A DNA stretch of 27,272 bases from Candidatus Bruticola papionis. Its GTDB lineage: Bacteria; Vulcanimicrobiota; Xenobia; Xenobiales; Xenobiaceae. Below, piece after piece: positions 10,010 to 17,422 of this stretch. The notes below the pieces were generated by a model. The model was not told where the DNA came from. It saw only the letters and a list, made by a program, of their open reading frames with translations, and did not search any database. Numbering within the stretch: position 1 is the stretch's first letter; the number at the start of each line of letters is the position of its first letter. The translations under genes and the position numbers were made by a program. The stretch is taken from positions 5,791 to 33,062 of the forward strand of contig DHKB01000035.1 of the NCBI GenBank assembly GCA_002407045.1, in the 5' to 3' direction.

Positions 10010-11125
10010 ATGCGTTTTAAACACTTATTTTTAGCAGCTGCCTGCTTGGCTACCTTGACATTTGGTTCCGACATGGCCCAAGCTGACAACCACTTTACTA
10101 CAGCAGCCGACTTAAAGCGAAATGGTATCGACGCCAAAGAATTTAAGCCAGTCTGTTTTTCTCCCGATGGACAATCTATACTGGGCGTCTTATACAATGG
10201 CAAAGAAGGCATTGCCCAAGGCAAAAAATACAGTTTTGCCGTTATGAACATAGATAGCAAATTGGCCATTAGCAAAGTGCGCTTGTACGATATAGATATT
10301 CCTATTATTGAACAAGTTAGTTACACTCCTGATGGTAAAGCTGTAGTTTTTACTAGCCGCTCAGGAGCCACTTTCCAAAAATTAGATTTAGCTACAGGCA
10401 AAGTATCTACCATCTTGGAGCACAAAGCTGGTCAGCCTGGTTTCCGTTGCTATCCCTTGGTTATTGCTATTTATAATGATCAACTCATTGTGAACGGCTT
10501 CTTCTATGACAAAGACGATTATGCCGAGCGCAATTCAGTGGCCATTTTAGATCCGAATAAAACTGGTGTAGAAGCTTTCACTAAAATAGCTGAAGTTCAG
10601 AAGGCTCAGAATAAAGCTCGTCGCGATGCCAATTTCCATATTGAAAATTTAATTTCTACTAAATACGCCTTCTTTGCTGATGATTTTGGTGGCGATGTTG
10701 AGTACTGCGTTTGGGAGCTCAAAGACCCTAGTCTTAACCTCAAAACCTTCGACAAAGGATATCGCTCTGTAGGCTTGTGGAGTTTCAACGATCGCCTTCT
10801 TTACTCACTACAGCGCAATAAAAATAGCTTCGATTTGATGCTTTACGACGCTGATACCAATAAGAAGGTGGAAATTGCCACTGGCAAGCAAATTCCGTAT
10901 CGCAATCTTTTCCTCTCTCAAGACGGTAAAACGGCCATGTTTAGCGAGTTTAGCAAGAAAGATACTCGCACCAGAACCTTCTATGCCCGTGAAGATGAAG
11001 GCTGGCAAGTAAAGCCTATTGAAGGCTATCATGAGTTGGGTTACGGCTTACAACGCATTTCTAACGATGGCAAACGAATGTTCTTATTCACCGATAAAGG
11101 CATGCGCATCTTCGATGTTAAATAA
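10010..11125 (+). CDS. Secreted beta-propeller (TolB/WD40-like) protein
   Basis: A 371-residue protein with a signal peptide (MRFKHLFLAAACLATLTFGS, likely cleavage after AQA near residue 25). Repeated short motifs of the TolB/PD40 type follow: FSPDGQSILGVLY, YTPDGKAVVFTS, LDLATGKVSTI, LSQDGKTAMFSEF, ISNDGKRMFLFT. They are spaced as propeller blades, and the protein ends with a blade-closing strand (MRIFDVK). GCGGAGG upstream supports the ATG. It is monocistronic, with a terminator just after it, and divergent from the EF-hand protein. The fold is confident; the ligand or partner is unknown. It lacks an obvious TolB N-terminal domain or a tol/pal neighbourhood, so I do not call it tolB. Confidence 0.8.
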   Translation: MRFKHLFLAAACLATLTFGSDMAQADNHFTTAADLKRNGIDAKEFKPVCFSPDGQSILGVLYNGKEGIAQGKKYSFAVMNIDSKLAISKVRLYDIDIPIIEQVSYTPDGKAVVFTSRSGATFQKLDLATGKVSTILEHKAGQPGFRCYPLVIAIYNDQLIVNGFFYDKDDYAERNSVAILDPNKTGVEAFTKIAEVQKAQNKARRDANFHIENLISTKYAFFADDFGGDVEYCVWELKDPSLNLKTFDKGYRSVGLWSFNDRLLYSLQRNKNSFDLMLYDADTNKKVEIATGKQIPYRNLFLSQDGKTAMFSEFSKKDTRTRTFYAREDEGWQVKPIEGYHELGYGLQRISNDGKRMFLFTDKGMRIFDVK

Positions 11126-11157
11126 CTTCGGTTGCCCAGCTGCTTTTTATTAAAAGC

Positions 11158-11206
11158 AAAGCCCGCCTACCTAAAGAATAACAAGTAGCGCGGGCTTTCT
11201 TTTTGT
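11158..11206 (+). terminator. Intrinsic terminator after beta-propeller gene
   Basis: AAAGCCCGC (11158-11166) pairs with GCGGGCTTT (11190-11198), with an extra CTAC/GTAG pairing inside and one bulged C, followed by TCTTTTT. The run of T overlaps the first possible TTG start of the next frame, one reason for starting dusA further down. Confidence 0.9.
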
Positions 11207-11283
11207 CTGCACTCGATATTAATATTTCATCTTTTGTTTTCTATACCTTAATAAAAGGCAAATTTCCAAAGGCTTTACTTATT

Positions 11284-12282
11284 GTGAAAAAAACTAGTAT
11301 CCATCGCTACTGTACCGCCCCTATGTTGGGCATAACTGACCGCCATTTTCGTCAAATAGCCCGTTTTCTCTCTTCGCAAGTTCTTACATATACAGAGCTA
11401 GTCCATTCTAATGCCATAACTGTAGGCCAGTATTGTCTAAAATTAGAAGATAATGCCAAGGCCGGTCCTGTGGCTTTGCAATTAATAGGTTGTATTCCTG
11501 AAGATCTGGGAGCAGCAGCAGCTAAAGCTAGTCAATATGGCTTCGCAGAAATAAATTTTAATGTCGGTTGTCCTAGTCCTAGAGGTATGAGTGGCAATTT
11601 CGGCCTTTGCTTAATGGACGACGCTCCATTGGTAGCAAAATGTGTCAAAGCTTGTTGCCAAGCCTCTCCTTTGCCAGTAACTTTAAAGTGTCGTTTGGGT
11701 AGCCGTTTTGACTACAGTTGGGATGAATTGCTGCGTTTTATCGACTTAAATGCTCATGCCGGTTGCCATTGCTTTATTGTCCACGCTCGCAAAGCTGATA
11801 TGAATTTGGATACGCGTAAAAATCGCTCCATTCCAGAACTGGAATACGAAAAAGTCTACCGTTTGAAAGAATTATATCCTGAATTGGAATGGGTTATAAA
11901 TGGCGACATAAAGAACAATGAACAAGCCTTGCAACATTTACAATATGTCGATGGAGTTATGTTAGGGCGCTCGCTATACCATAATATTTATCTTTTATCC
12001 GAAGTTGATAAACTATTTTTTGATATAGAGCACCCCATTTTAAGCCGAAGACAATTTGTAGAAGAGAAAGTCATTCCCTACGCAGAAGAAGGCTTGGCCC
12101 AAGGCATAGCGCTCTCCCATTTTGTACGCCATATTTTGGGCTTGTATCAATATCAAACTAAAGCCAACGCTTGGAGACGTTTTCTGGCCGAAAATGCTTA
12201 TAAGCCTGGCTCAGGAATAGAAGTCATTAGACAAGCATTGCAAATAGTCGAAGAGCCTAGCCAACCAGAATTGGCCAAGTGA
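11284..12282 (+). CDS. dusA: tRNA-dihydrouridine synthase, DusA type
   Basis: An FMN-dependent reductase that makes dihydrouridine in the D-loop of tRNA, positions 20/20a in characterised DusA. I start at GTG 11284, giving 332 residues: the start of homology (HRYCTAPMLGITDRHFRQ) is close, and the upstream TTG at 11203 lies in the terminator. AAAGG lies upstream of the GTG at a rather long spacing. Hallmarks are LTYTELV, PVALQLIGC, INFNVGCPSP with catalytic Cys96, FGLCLMDD, VTLKCRLG, FIVHARKA, RSIPELEYEKVY, WVINGDIKN and DGVMLGRSLY. The HARKA and IPELEY motifs fit DusA rather than DusB or DusC. Mrp follows 39 bases later on the same strand with no terminator, so the two are probably co-transcribed. 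Confidence 0.93.
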   Translation: MKKTSIHRYCTAPMLGITDRHFRQIARFLSSQVLTYTELVHSNAITVGQYCLKLEDNAKAGPVALQLIGCIPEDLGAAAAKASQYGFAEINFNVGCPSPRGMSGNFGLCLMDDAPLVAKCVKACCQASPLPVTLKCRLGSRFDYSWDELLRFIDLNAHAGCHCFIVHARKADMNLDTRKNRSIPELEYEKVYRLKELYPELEWVINGDIKNNEQALQHLQYVDGVMLGRSLYHNIYLLSEVDKLFFDIEHPILSRRQFVEEKVIPYAEEGLAQGIALSHFVRHILGLYQYQTKANAWRRFLAENAYKPGSGIEVIRQALQIVEEPSQPELAK

Positions 12283-12321
12283 AAGGCTTTGTAAAATTAA
12301 AAGTTGAAACGGCAAAATATT

Positions 12322-13368
12322 ATGAAAGAAAAAATTCTGCAAGCACTTAAAAAGATTAACTTACCTGACGGTTCTAAAGATTTAGTATCTTTAAACTTGG
12401 TAAAAGATATAATTGTCAAGGACGAAAAAAATGTCAAAATCAGTTTGTCCGTCCCCACTCCTTTTGAGGATATGGCTTGGCAAATAAAAGATTCTATAAG
12501 AGCAACTTTGCACCAAGAGTTGCCAGAGCTGATTTGCGAATTGGAAACTGTGCAGGAAATCCCCTACGGAAAGATAGCTTCCGAAACAGCATTGCCACGA
12601 AAATCTATCAAGCAATTTGTAGCTGTAGCTTCCGGTAAAGGTGGTGTTGGTAAAAGCACCGTATCATCAAATCTAGCCTGTGCCTTAGCTAGAGCAGGAG
12701 CCAAAGTGGGCCTTTTAGACGCCGATGTGTATGGTCCCAGTTTACCAATTATGCTCGGTATCAAACGAGCCATGCTTCTTACTACAGAAGATCATAAGCT
12801 CATTCCTATGGAACGCTACGGCGTAAAAATTATGTCAGTTGGCTTACTTTTAGGTGACAGTCACAAATCGTTGCTCTGGCGAGGCCCCATGTTGCATAAC
12901 CTTATGCAACAATTTTTAGAAGATGTTGAGTGGGGCGAATTAGACTACTTAATCATGGACTTACCTCCGGGAACAGGAGATATCCAAATGTCTTTAGGAC
13001 AATTGGCTCCCATTTCAGGAGCGGTAATAGTATCCACCCCTCAAGATTTGGCCTTAAACGTAGCTGTAAAAGCTGTTGATTTATTCAAAGCCTTGAAAGT
13101 TCCCATAGCTGGATTAATCGAGAATATGAGCTACTATGTATGCCCAAAATGCGGCGATAGGCAAGATATTTTTGGCACTAACGGAGCCGAAAATATGAGC
13201 AAAGAGTTACAAGTTCCCCTCTTAGGTGCTGTTCCTTTGGAAATTGGTATACGCAAAGCTGGCGATAAAGGCACTCCCATTGCGGTTTCCGATCCCGAAA
13301 GTCCGGCCGGAGAAGCTTTCGATACTATTGCCCGCCGTTTGTCAATTCGCTTAGCTGAGCTAGCCTAA
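12322..13368 (+). CDS. mrp: Mrp/ApbC-family iron-sulfur carrier ATPase
   Basis: A 348-residue P-loop ATPase that binds and delivers Fe-S clusters to apoproteins. Residues 1-80 form the MIP18/DUF59-like domain. The ParA-type domain starts with ASGKGGVGKST (deviant Walker A, 105-112), LLDADVYGPS, MDLPPGTGD and VSTPQDLAL. The CPKCG pair (NMSYYVCPKCG) is the expected bridging cluster ligand motif. I prefer ATG 12322 over TTG 12304, because the TTG has no ribosome site at a useful distance and the extra six residues match nothing. It is the second gene of the dusA unit and is closed by the hairpin at 13377-13423. Confidence 0.95.
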   Translation: MKEKILQALKKINLPDGSKDLVSLNLVKDIIVKDEKNVKISLSVPTPFEDMAWQIKDSIRATLHQELPELICELETVQEIPYGKIASETALPRKSIKQFVAVASGKGGVGKSTVSSNLACALARAGAKVGLLDADVYGPSLPIMLGIKRAMLLTTEDHKLIPMERYGVKIMSVGLLLGDSHKSLLWRGPMLHNLMQQFLEDVEWGELDYLIMDLPPGTGDIQMSLGQLAPISGAVIVSTPQDLALNVAVKAVDLFKALKVPIAGLIENMSYYVCPKCGDRQDIFGTNGAENMSKELQVPLLGAVPLEIGIRKAGDKGTPIAVSDPESPAGEAFDTIARRLSIRLAELA

Positions 13369-13376
13369 TTAGACAT

Positions 13377-13426
13377 AAAAGTAATCGCCTGTTAGGCCTT
13401 TAGCCCAACAGGCGATTACTTTTTAT
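13377..13426. terminator. Bidirectional terminator between mrp and RNase D
   Basis: A 17-bp perfect inverted repeat (13377-13393 and 13407-13423) begins with AAAA and ends with TTTTT, so it can terminate mrp on the plus strand and RNase D on the minus strand. Confidence 0.92.
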
Positions 13427-14566
13427 TTATGAATTGATTATTTCTAAAATTTTGGAGCCATACTCTTTAATAAGATCAGGCGAACCTATATCAAGTTTTT
13501 CTAATTGGCTCTGATTCTTAGGTAACTCGGTAACTAAAACCTCAAGCATTTTGTTAGTCAGCAAGGCGCTGTTAATTTTGCCCAATTTAGCATATTTATT
13601 GCGCCATGAGCGCAAGCGCTCAAAAATATGATGTTGCTTTTCGCTAAAGCGATTAGCTAGATGGCGTTTTTCTTGAGGCCAGCTTATGGGCCCCTCCTCT
13701 ACACCTCGCCGTACAGCAGCCAAAAGTGAATCACTCACCTTAGTCATCATTTCTAAATGACTAGATTTAGCAAAAAAATCAAGAACTTCTTTAGTTGTTT
13801 CCGGTGCACAATCTGCTAAACGGACTAAAGAATAGTCAGACATGATCCTATAAGGTGCCAAGTCAAACTCACGAGCCAACTGATCGCGCCAAATATACAA
13901 AGATCTTAATACTGAATATGAAGCAGCATTTAGGCTACGTACATTTTTAACATTAACCCAATTGTCTGGAGAAAATTCTTTATGTGGTAAGCGAGTTTTT
14001 ACAATTCCCTCACACATGCGTTCTGCTACTCCCAGCAAATTGGCTTCTTCCAACTTGGGCAGCAGCAACTCGCGCAACTCGATCAAGAAACGAGTATCAT
14101 ATCTGGCATAATGATCCATTTCCGGAGGTAAGGGCCGAATAGTCCAATCAGCCCTTTGATACTGTTTATCCAAATCGATATCGAAGTAAAGCTTGATTAA
14201 ACCAGCCAGGCTTTTGCTAGGCAAATTTAACAATTCAGCAGCTACATAAGTATCAAAAATACGGTTAAAAACGATATTGTTATCACGACGCAAATGAGGC
14301 ACATCGTTATTGCCTGCATGGAAAATGGCCGTGCAATTAGGAGCATCAAAAATTTCGTTTAAAGGCGAAAGATCCAAATGGAGAGGATCCACCAAGTAAT
14401 CAGTATCCTGAGAAGAGATTTGCAATAAACAAACTCTATCATGATAGTGATAGCAACAATCCATCTCAGTATCGATGGAAACAAGTTCGATACCACGCAA
14501 CTCTTCAATCAAAGAATGCAAAGCTTCTACAGTATCGACAATAGGCGGGGTGCGATGAGAATCCAT
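13427..14566 (-). CDS. rnd: Ribonuclease D (DEDDy exonuclease with HRDC domains)
   Basis: A 3'-5' exoribonuclease that trims tRNA precursors. DEDDy motifs: Exo I VSIDTEMD, Exo II FHAGNNDVPHL, Exo III HYARYDTRFLIEL. Two helical HRDC-like domains follow, one around SVLRSLYIWRDQLAREF and one around FERLRSWRNKYAKLG, as in classic RNase D. I choose ATG 14566, giving 379 residues; the TTG at 14611 would place the start inside the terminator hairpin of the upstream tRNA. The ribosome site is weak. The gene begins 28 bases after that terminator's T-run, with little space for its own promoter. It probably depends on read-through from tRNA-Leu or on a promoter overlapping it. Confidence 0.92.
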   Translation of the reverse strand: MDSHRTPPIVDTVEALHSLIEELRGIELVSIDTEMDCCYHYHDRVCLLQISSQDTDYLVDPLHLDLSPLNEIFDAPNCTAIFHAGNNDVPHLRRDNNIVFNRIFDTYVAAELLNLPSKSLAGLIKLYFDIDLDKQYQRADWTIRPLPPEMDHYARYDTRFLIELRELLLPKLEEANLLGVAERMCEGIVKTRLPHKEFSPDNWVNVKNVRSLNAASYSVLRSLYIWRDQLAREFDLAPYRIMSDYSLVRLADCAPETTKEVLDFFAKSSHLEMMTKVSDSLLAAVRRGVEEGPISWPQEKRHLANRFSEKQHHIFERLRSWRNKYAKLGKINSALLTNKMLEVLVTELPKNQSQLEKLDIGSPDLIKEYGSKILEIINS

Positions 14567-14594
14567 GCTCAACCAAATCCGTAAAAGTATCTGT

Positions 14595-14631
14595 AAAAAA
14601 AAATAATCCAAGCGGCTAGGCTGCTTGGATT
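14595..14631 (-). terminator. Terminator/attenuator between tRNA-Leu and RNase D
   Basis: On the minus strand, AATCCAAGC pairs with GCTTGGATT across a 9-base loop, followed by A and nine T. It sits 11 bases after the tRNA 3' end. Its position in front of RNase D means partial read-through would feed that gene. Confidence 0.85.
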
Positions 14632-14641
14632 CTTCTTTTCA

Positions 14642-14728
14642 TGGTGCCCAGAGCCGGGGTCGAACCGGCACTCCCTTGCGGGAACGGGTGTTTGAGACCC
14701 GCGCGTCTACCAATTCCGCCATCTAGGC
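14642..14728 (-). tRNA. tRNA-Leu(CAA), CCA encoded
   Basis: An 87-base class II tRNA with a long variable arm. The acceptor GCCTAGA pairs with TCTGGGC (one U-G), followed by A and an encoded CCA. The D-loop has GGAATTGGTAGAC as in leucine tRNAs. The anticodon stem CGGGT/ACCCG holds loop CTCAAAC, anticodon CAA, reading UUG. The variable arm TCCC/GGGA and the T-arm GCCGG-TTCGACC-CCGGC are intact. Confidence 0.96.
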
Positions 14729-14741
14729 GGGCAACGACAGT

Positions 14742-14770
14742 ATAATAACCATTTGGCTATCATATGTCAA
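14742..14770 (-). promoter_or_regulatory. Sigma70-type promoter of tRNA-Leu
   Basis: On the minus strand a perfect -35 TTGACA (14765-14770) is separated by exactly 17 bases from TATTAT (14742-14747, five of six consensus bases). Transcription would start a few bases before the tRNA. This is the clearest promoter in the window. Confidence 0.85.
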
Positions 14771-14781
14771 TGGCTATTCGT

Positions 14782-14822
14782 AAAAAAACAAAAAAAAAAT
14801 AGCAGCCTTTGCCTAGACTGCC
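14782..14822 (-). terminator. Terminator of the PIN-TRAM/ispD/orphan operon
   Basis: On the minus strand GGCAGTC pairs with GGCTGCT (two wobbles), followed by TA and a run of nine T, just after the stop of the orphan gene at 14832 and before the tRNA-Leu promoter. Confidence 0.75.
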
Positions 14823-14831
14823 GTAAAGCGA

Positions 14832-15263
14832 CTAAATACCGCTACTATCTCTCTTCCACCACTGCCAAGAAGGCGTCTTATGATCGAGGTTTACTGTAGT
14901 GCGATTCAAATACCACCACCAACGATTAAGGGGAGGATTATTTATTATCTGATATTGCTTAAAATTGGCATGGCCAACTTCTTGTACAAAGATGCTGGCT
15001 TTAGCTCTCAATTGCAAATCAAGCTCACGCACTTTAATCCAACGGCTTTTAAGATCGATACCCTTATCGTTAATTAAAGCATCCAGCATATCCTGAACTT
15101 CGTCACGATAATAAAGAAGCTGAGCGGCCGTATATTTTAAGCTGCCGATTTGACTGACATATTTACCATAGTCGGCCAAAGAAGCATCTAAGTAGCTTAG
15201 TAATTCAGCAGTTTGCAAGCCGTCGTGCTCATTACTTTGGTGGCCGTTCCCCTCATTAGACAT
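14832..15263 (-). CDS. Orphan 143-residue protein, last gene of ispD operon
   Basis: I do not recognise this protein. It has a polar N-terminus (residues 1-17), a long helical stretch (about 18-105) that looks able to form a coiled coil, and a Trp-rich tail (NRWWWYLN and PSWQWWKRD). There is no signal peptide or membrane segment. The ATG overlaps the last codons of ispD by 8 bases (ATGTCTAA), and GGAGG lies at good spacing inside ispD, so translation is coupled. That strongly supports it as a real gene. A role in isoprenoid synthesis cannot be inferred from position alone. Confidence 0.75.
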   Translation of the reverse strand: MSNEGNGHQSNEHDGLQTAELLSYLDASLADYGKYVSQIGSLKYTAAQLLYYRDEVQDMLDALINDKGIDLKSRWIKVRELDLQLRAKASIFVQEVGHANFKQYQIINNPPLNRWWWYLNRTTVNLDHKTPSWQWWKRDSSGI

Positions 15264-16119
15264 ACATTTCCTCCAGCAAACGTCTGGCTACAGTTATATC
15301 ATCTACAGTAGTTATTTTTAAGTTGGTATACTCACCAGGAAGTACCAACACTTTGCCACCGCAACGCTCAACCAAGCTGGCATCGTCAGTTCCTAAAAAG
15401 CCGCTGTGCTCAGCCTCTTCATAAGCTTGCACTAAAGTATCAAAGCGGAACATTTGCGGAGTTTGTATAGCTCGCAATTCGGCGCGTTTCAAAGTATCAT
15501 GTACGCAACCAAATTGGTCAACGCGCTTAATGGTATCTTTAACAGCTACGCCAGGAATTACTCCACAAATAGCACTTCCAGATGGAGTTTTCGCCTTGCC
15601 ATCTTTTCCCCACAGGCCACTCTTCGTAAGTTCTTTGTGGCTTAATTTTTTACCAATGTCCAAATTCTTTTCCAACTCAAGCCAGTCTTTGTAACTAAAC
15701 TGAGTATCAACTTGACTGTGATATTTTTCATCAGGCAAATTGCCACGTAACAAATTAGCATATAAATTGGCAACAAGCTTTTCTGTTACCAAAGGACGGG
15801 CACCATCATGAACAGCTACAAAACGGCATCTAGTAGGACGCAAGACATTTAAAGCTATGTTTATAGAGTCTTGGCGTTCTTTTCCACCTTCAACCACAGT
15901 CAAAAGCTTGTTAATTCCATATTCATCACACAAATTGCGATATTCTTCAACGCAATTGGCCGAAGCGGTTACGACAATACAATCCACAAAATCAAGACGA
16001 TTGAATAATTCTAAAGTGTGAGCCAAAACCGGCTTATCTCCTAAAGGCAACATCAATTTATTGATTCCGCCCATACGTCTGCTACTTCCGGCAGCAGTAA
16101 TAATTACACTTAGAGACAT
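15256..16119 (-). CDS. ispD: 2-C-methyl-D-erythritol 4-phosphate cytidylyltransferase
   Basis: IspD joins CTP and MEP in the MEP pathway to isoprenoids. Motifs: AAGSSRRMGGINKLMLPL (residues 9-26, nucleotide binding), EGGKERQDSI, VHDGARPLV (103-111), VKDTIKRV (193-200), LRAIQTPQMFRF, TDDASLVE. I start at ATG 16119; the longer frame from TTG 16179 adds an unconserved leader, and AAGGG lies upstream of the ATG. At 287 residues it is about 55 longer than usual, with an extra Lys-rich segment (about 125-181) between the HDGARP region and the KDTIK strand. It lies 63 bases after the PIN-TRAM gene and overlaps the orphan gene. PIN-TRAM (YacL) next to ispD is also seen in Bacillus. Confidence 0.93.
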   Translation of the reverse strand: MSLSVIITAAGSSRRMGGINKLMLPLGDKPVLAHTLELFNRLDFVDCIVVTASANCVEEYRNLCDEYGINKLLTVVEGGKERQDSINIALNVLRPTRCRFVAVHDGARPLVTEKLVANLYANLLRGNLPDEKYHSQVDTQFSYKDWLELEKNLDIGKKLSHKELTKSGLWGKDGKAKTPSGSAICGVIPGVAVKDTIKRVDQFGCVHDTLKRAELRAIQTPQMFRFDTLVQAYEEAEHSGFLGTDDASLVERCGGKVLVLPGEYTNLKITTVDDITVARRLLEEMYV

Positions 16120-16182
16120 AACTTTTTTCACACCCTTTTGATTTTCTGAGAATATTGACTTATTAACTGAGCTAAACAAAAA

Positions 16183-17295
16183 CTAGTTGGTAGATACAGC
16201 TCCGGAATGAGTGGTATTACCCTTCTTACCCAAACAACGACTAAAAAACATACGCCCAGCAGCAGTTTGTACTACCGAAGCGATTTCAACATCGACCATC
16301 TCGCCCACATAGCGACGTCCGCCTTCTATGACTATCATAGTACCATCATCAAGATAGCCTATACCTTGGCCTCCTTCTTTGCCAGCCTTGATAACTTTAA
16401 TAGTCATGGTTTCACCAGCAATTATAACTGGCTTTAAAGCGCTAGTTAAGACATTAACATTAAGAACTTTCACTCCTTGAACTGCAGCTACTTTGGCTAA
16501 ATTAAAATCGGTAGTACATAAATGGGCCGACAATTCCAAAGCGAGCTGTATAAGTTTAGCATCTACACCGTGTTCAGAGAAGTCACGATTGATAATTTCA
16601 ATATCATCAGCTTTGCGCAAATCGTTTAATAAATCGAGACCACGGCGGCCGCGGTTGCGTTTGAGCATGTCTTCCGAATCGGCTAAAGTTTGCAATTCTT
16701 GCAAAACAAAACGCGGCACTACAATAGTGCCATCTAAAAAGCCAGATTCACGCAACATGACAATGCGTCCATCAATAATTACGCTAGTATCGAGTAAAAC
16801 GATACGTGAAGCCGTAAGGCCATTGACCGAAACGACTTTGCCCAAACCGTGAACATAAACTAGCTGGCTGCCAAACCAAGCCCCTAAAGTACCTAAGAAT
16901 ATCGTACTCATTACGATAAACATCGGCCCCAAGTAATTGCCAATTACCGGAATAGCATTAAAAGAAACTTTTTCTAAAGCTAAATTAACAAAAAAAGCCA
17001 CAATTAAGCCGAATAAAAGTCCGATTGAGCCCATCAAAACTTCTTGTACGGGAAGTTTTTTTAATGCAGAAGCTAAAGCTACTACGGCTTTCATAACTAA
17101 AAAAGTACATACGGGAGCTAATATGTAGCCAATCAAAATGCCAAATAGGATCATAGCTACAGAGTTGCTCCAGAGCAAACTCGGAGGCAGCCCCTGAGCG
17201 AAAAAACGCTCCGTATGAGTCGAAAGACTATAGCCACACAGTCCGCCAAAAATAATTAAAATTACGTAGAAAAGCCGAAGTAAAAATTTTTCCAT
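16183..17295 (-). CDS. YacL-like PIN/TRAM-domain membrane protein
   Basis: A 370-residue protein with four N-terminal membrane segments (about 5-24, 42-75, 88-108, 118-145). A PIN nuclease-fold domain follows (LLDTSVIIDGRI, VVPRFVLQELQTLAD, RGRRGLDLLNDL, LCTTDFNLAKVA) with its acidic residues intact. A C-terminal TRAM domain (GMTIVIEGG-like DGTMIVIEGGRRYVGEMVDVEI) may bind RNA. It probably anchors a ribonuclease-like domain at the inner face of the membrane; the substrate is unknown. It is the first gene of the operon with ispD, begins at ATG 17295 with a weak ribosome site, and lies after the argS terminator, so it needs its own promoter. Confidence 0.92.
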   Translation of the reverse strand: MEKFLLRLFYVILIIFGGLCGYSLSTHTERFFAQGLPPSLLWSNSVAMILFGILIGYILAPVCTFLVMKAVVALASALKKLPVQEVLMGSIGLLFGLIVAFFVNLALEKVSFNAIPVIGNYLGPMFIVMSTIFLGTLGAWFGSQLVYVHGLGKVVSVNGLTASRIVLLDTSVIIDGRIVMLRESGFLDGTIVVPRFVLQELQTLADSEDMLKRNRGRRGLDLLNDLRKADDIEIINRDFSEHGVDAKLIQLALELSAHLCTTDFNLAKVAAVQGVKVLNVNVLTSALKPVIIAGETMTIKVIKAGKEGGQGIGYLDDGTMIVIEGGRRYVGEMVDVEIASVVQTAAGRMFFSRCLGKKGNTTHSGAVSTN

Positions 17296-17383
17296 AGAGT
17301 AATTTCCGTTCTCTGGACACTCCCTTCATAAGACGTAGCACTTCTACTACATCTCAAAAGCGAAAAGCCCTAAGAAAAAAGAG

Positions 17384-17411
17384 CCGAGCCAAAGGCTCGG
17401 CCGAGGAAGTA
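17384..17411 (-). terminator. Terminator of argS
   Basis: GCCGAGCC and GGCTCGGC (17393-17400, 17404-17411) form an 8-bp stem with a 3-base loop. On the minus strand it is followed by TCTTTTTT, 12 bases after the argS stop. Confidence 0.9.
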
Positions 17412-17422
17412 TGCAATAAAAG

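Noticed and set aside
11203..11283. Longer N-terminus of DusA from TTG 11203.
   Set aside because: The TTG lies in the T-run of the preceding terminator, and the added residues match nothing in the family.
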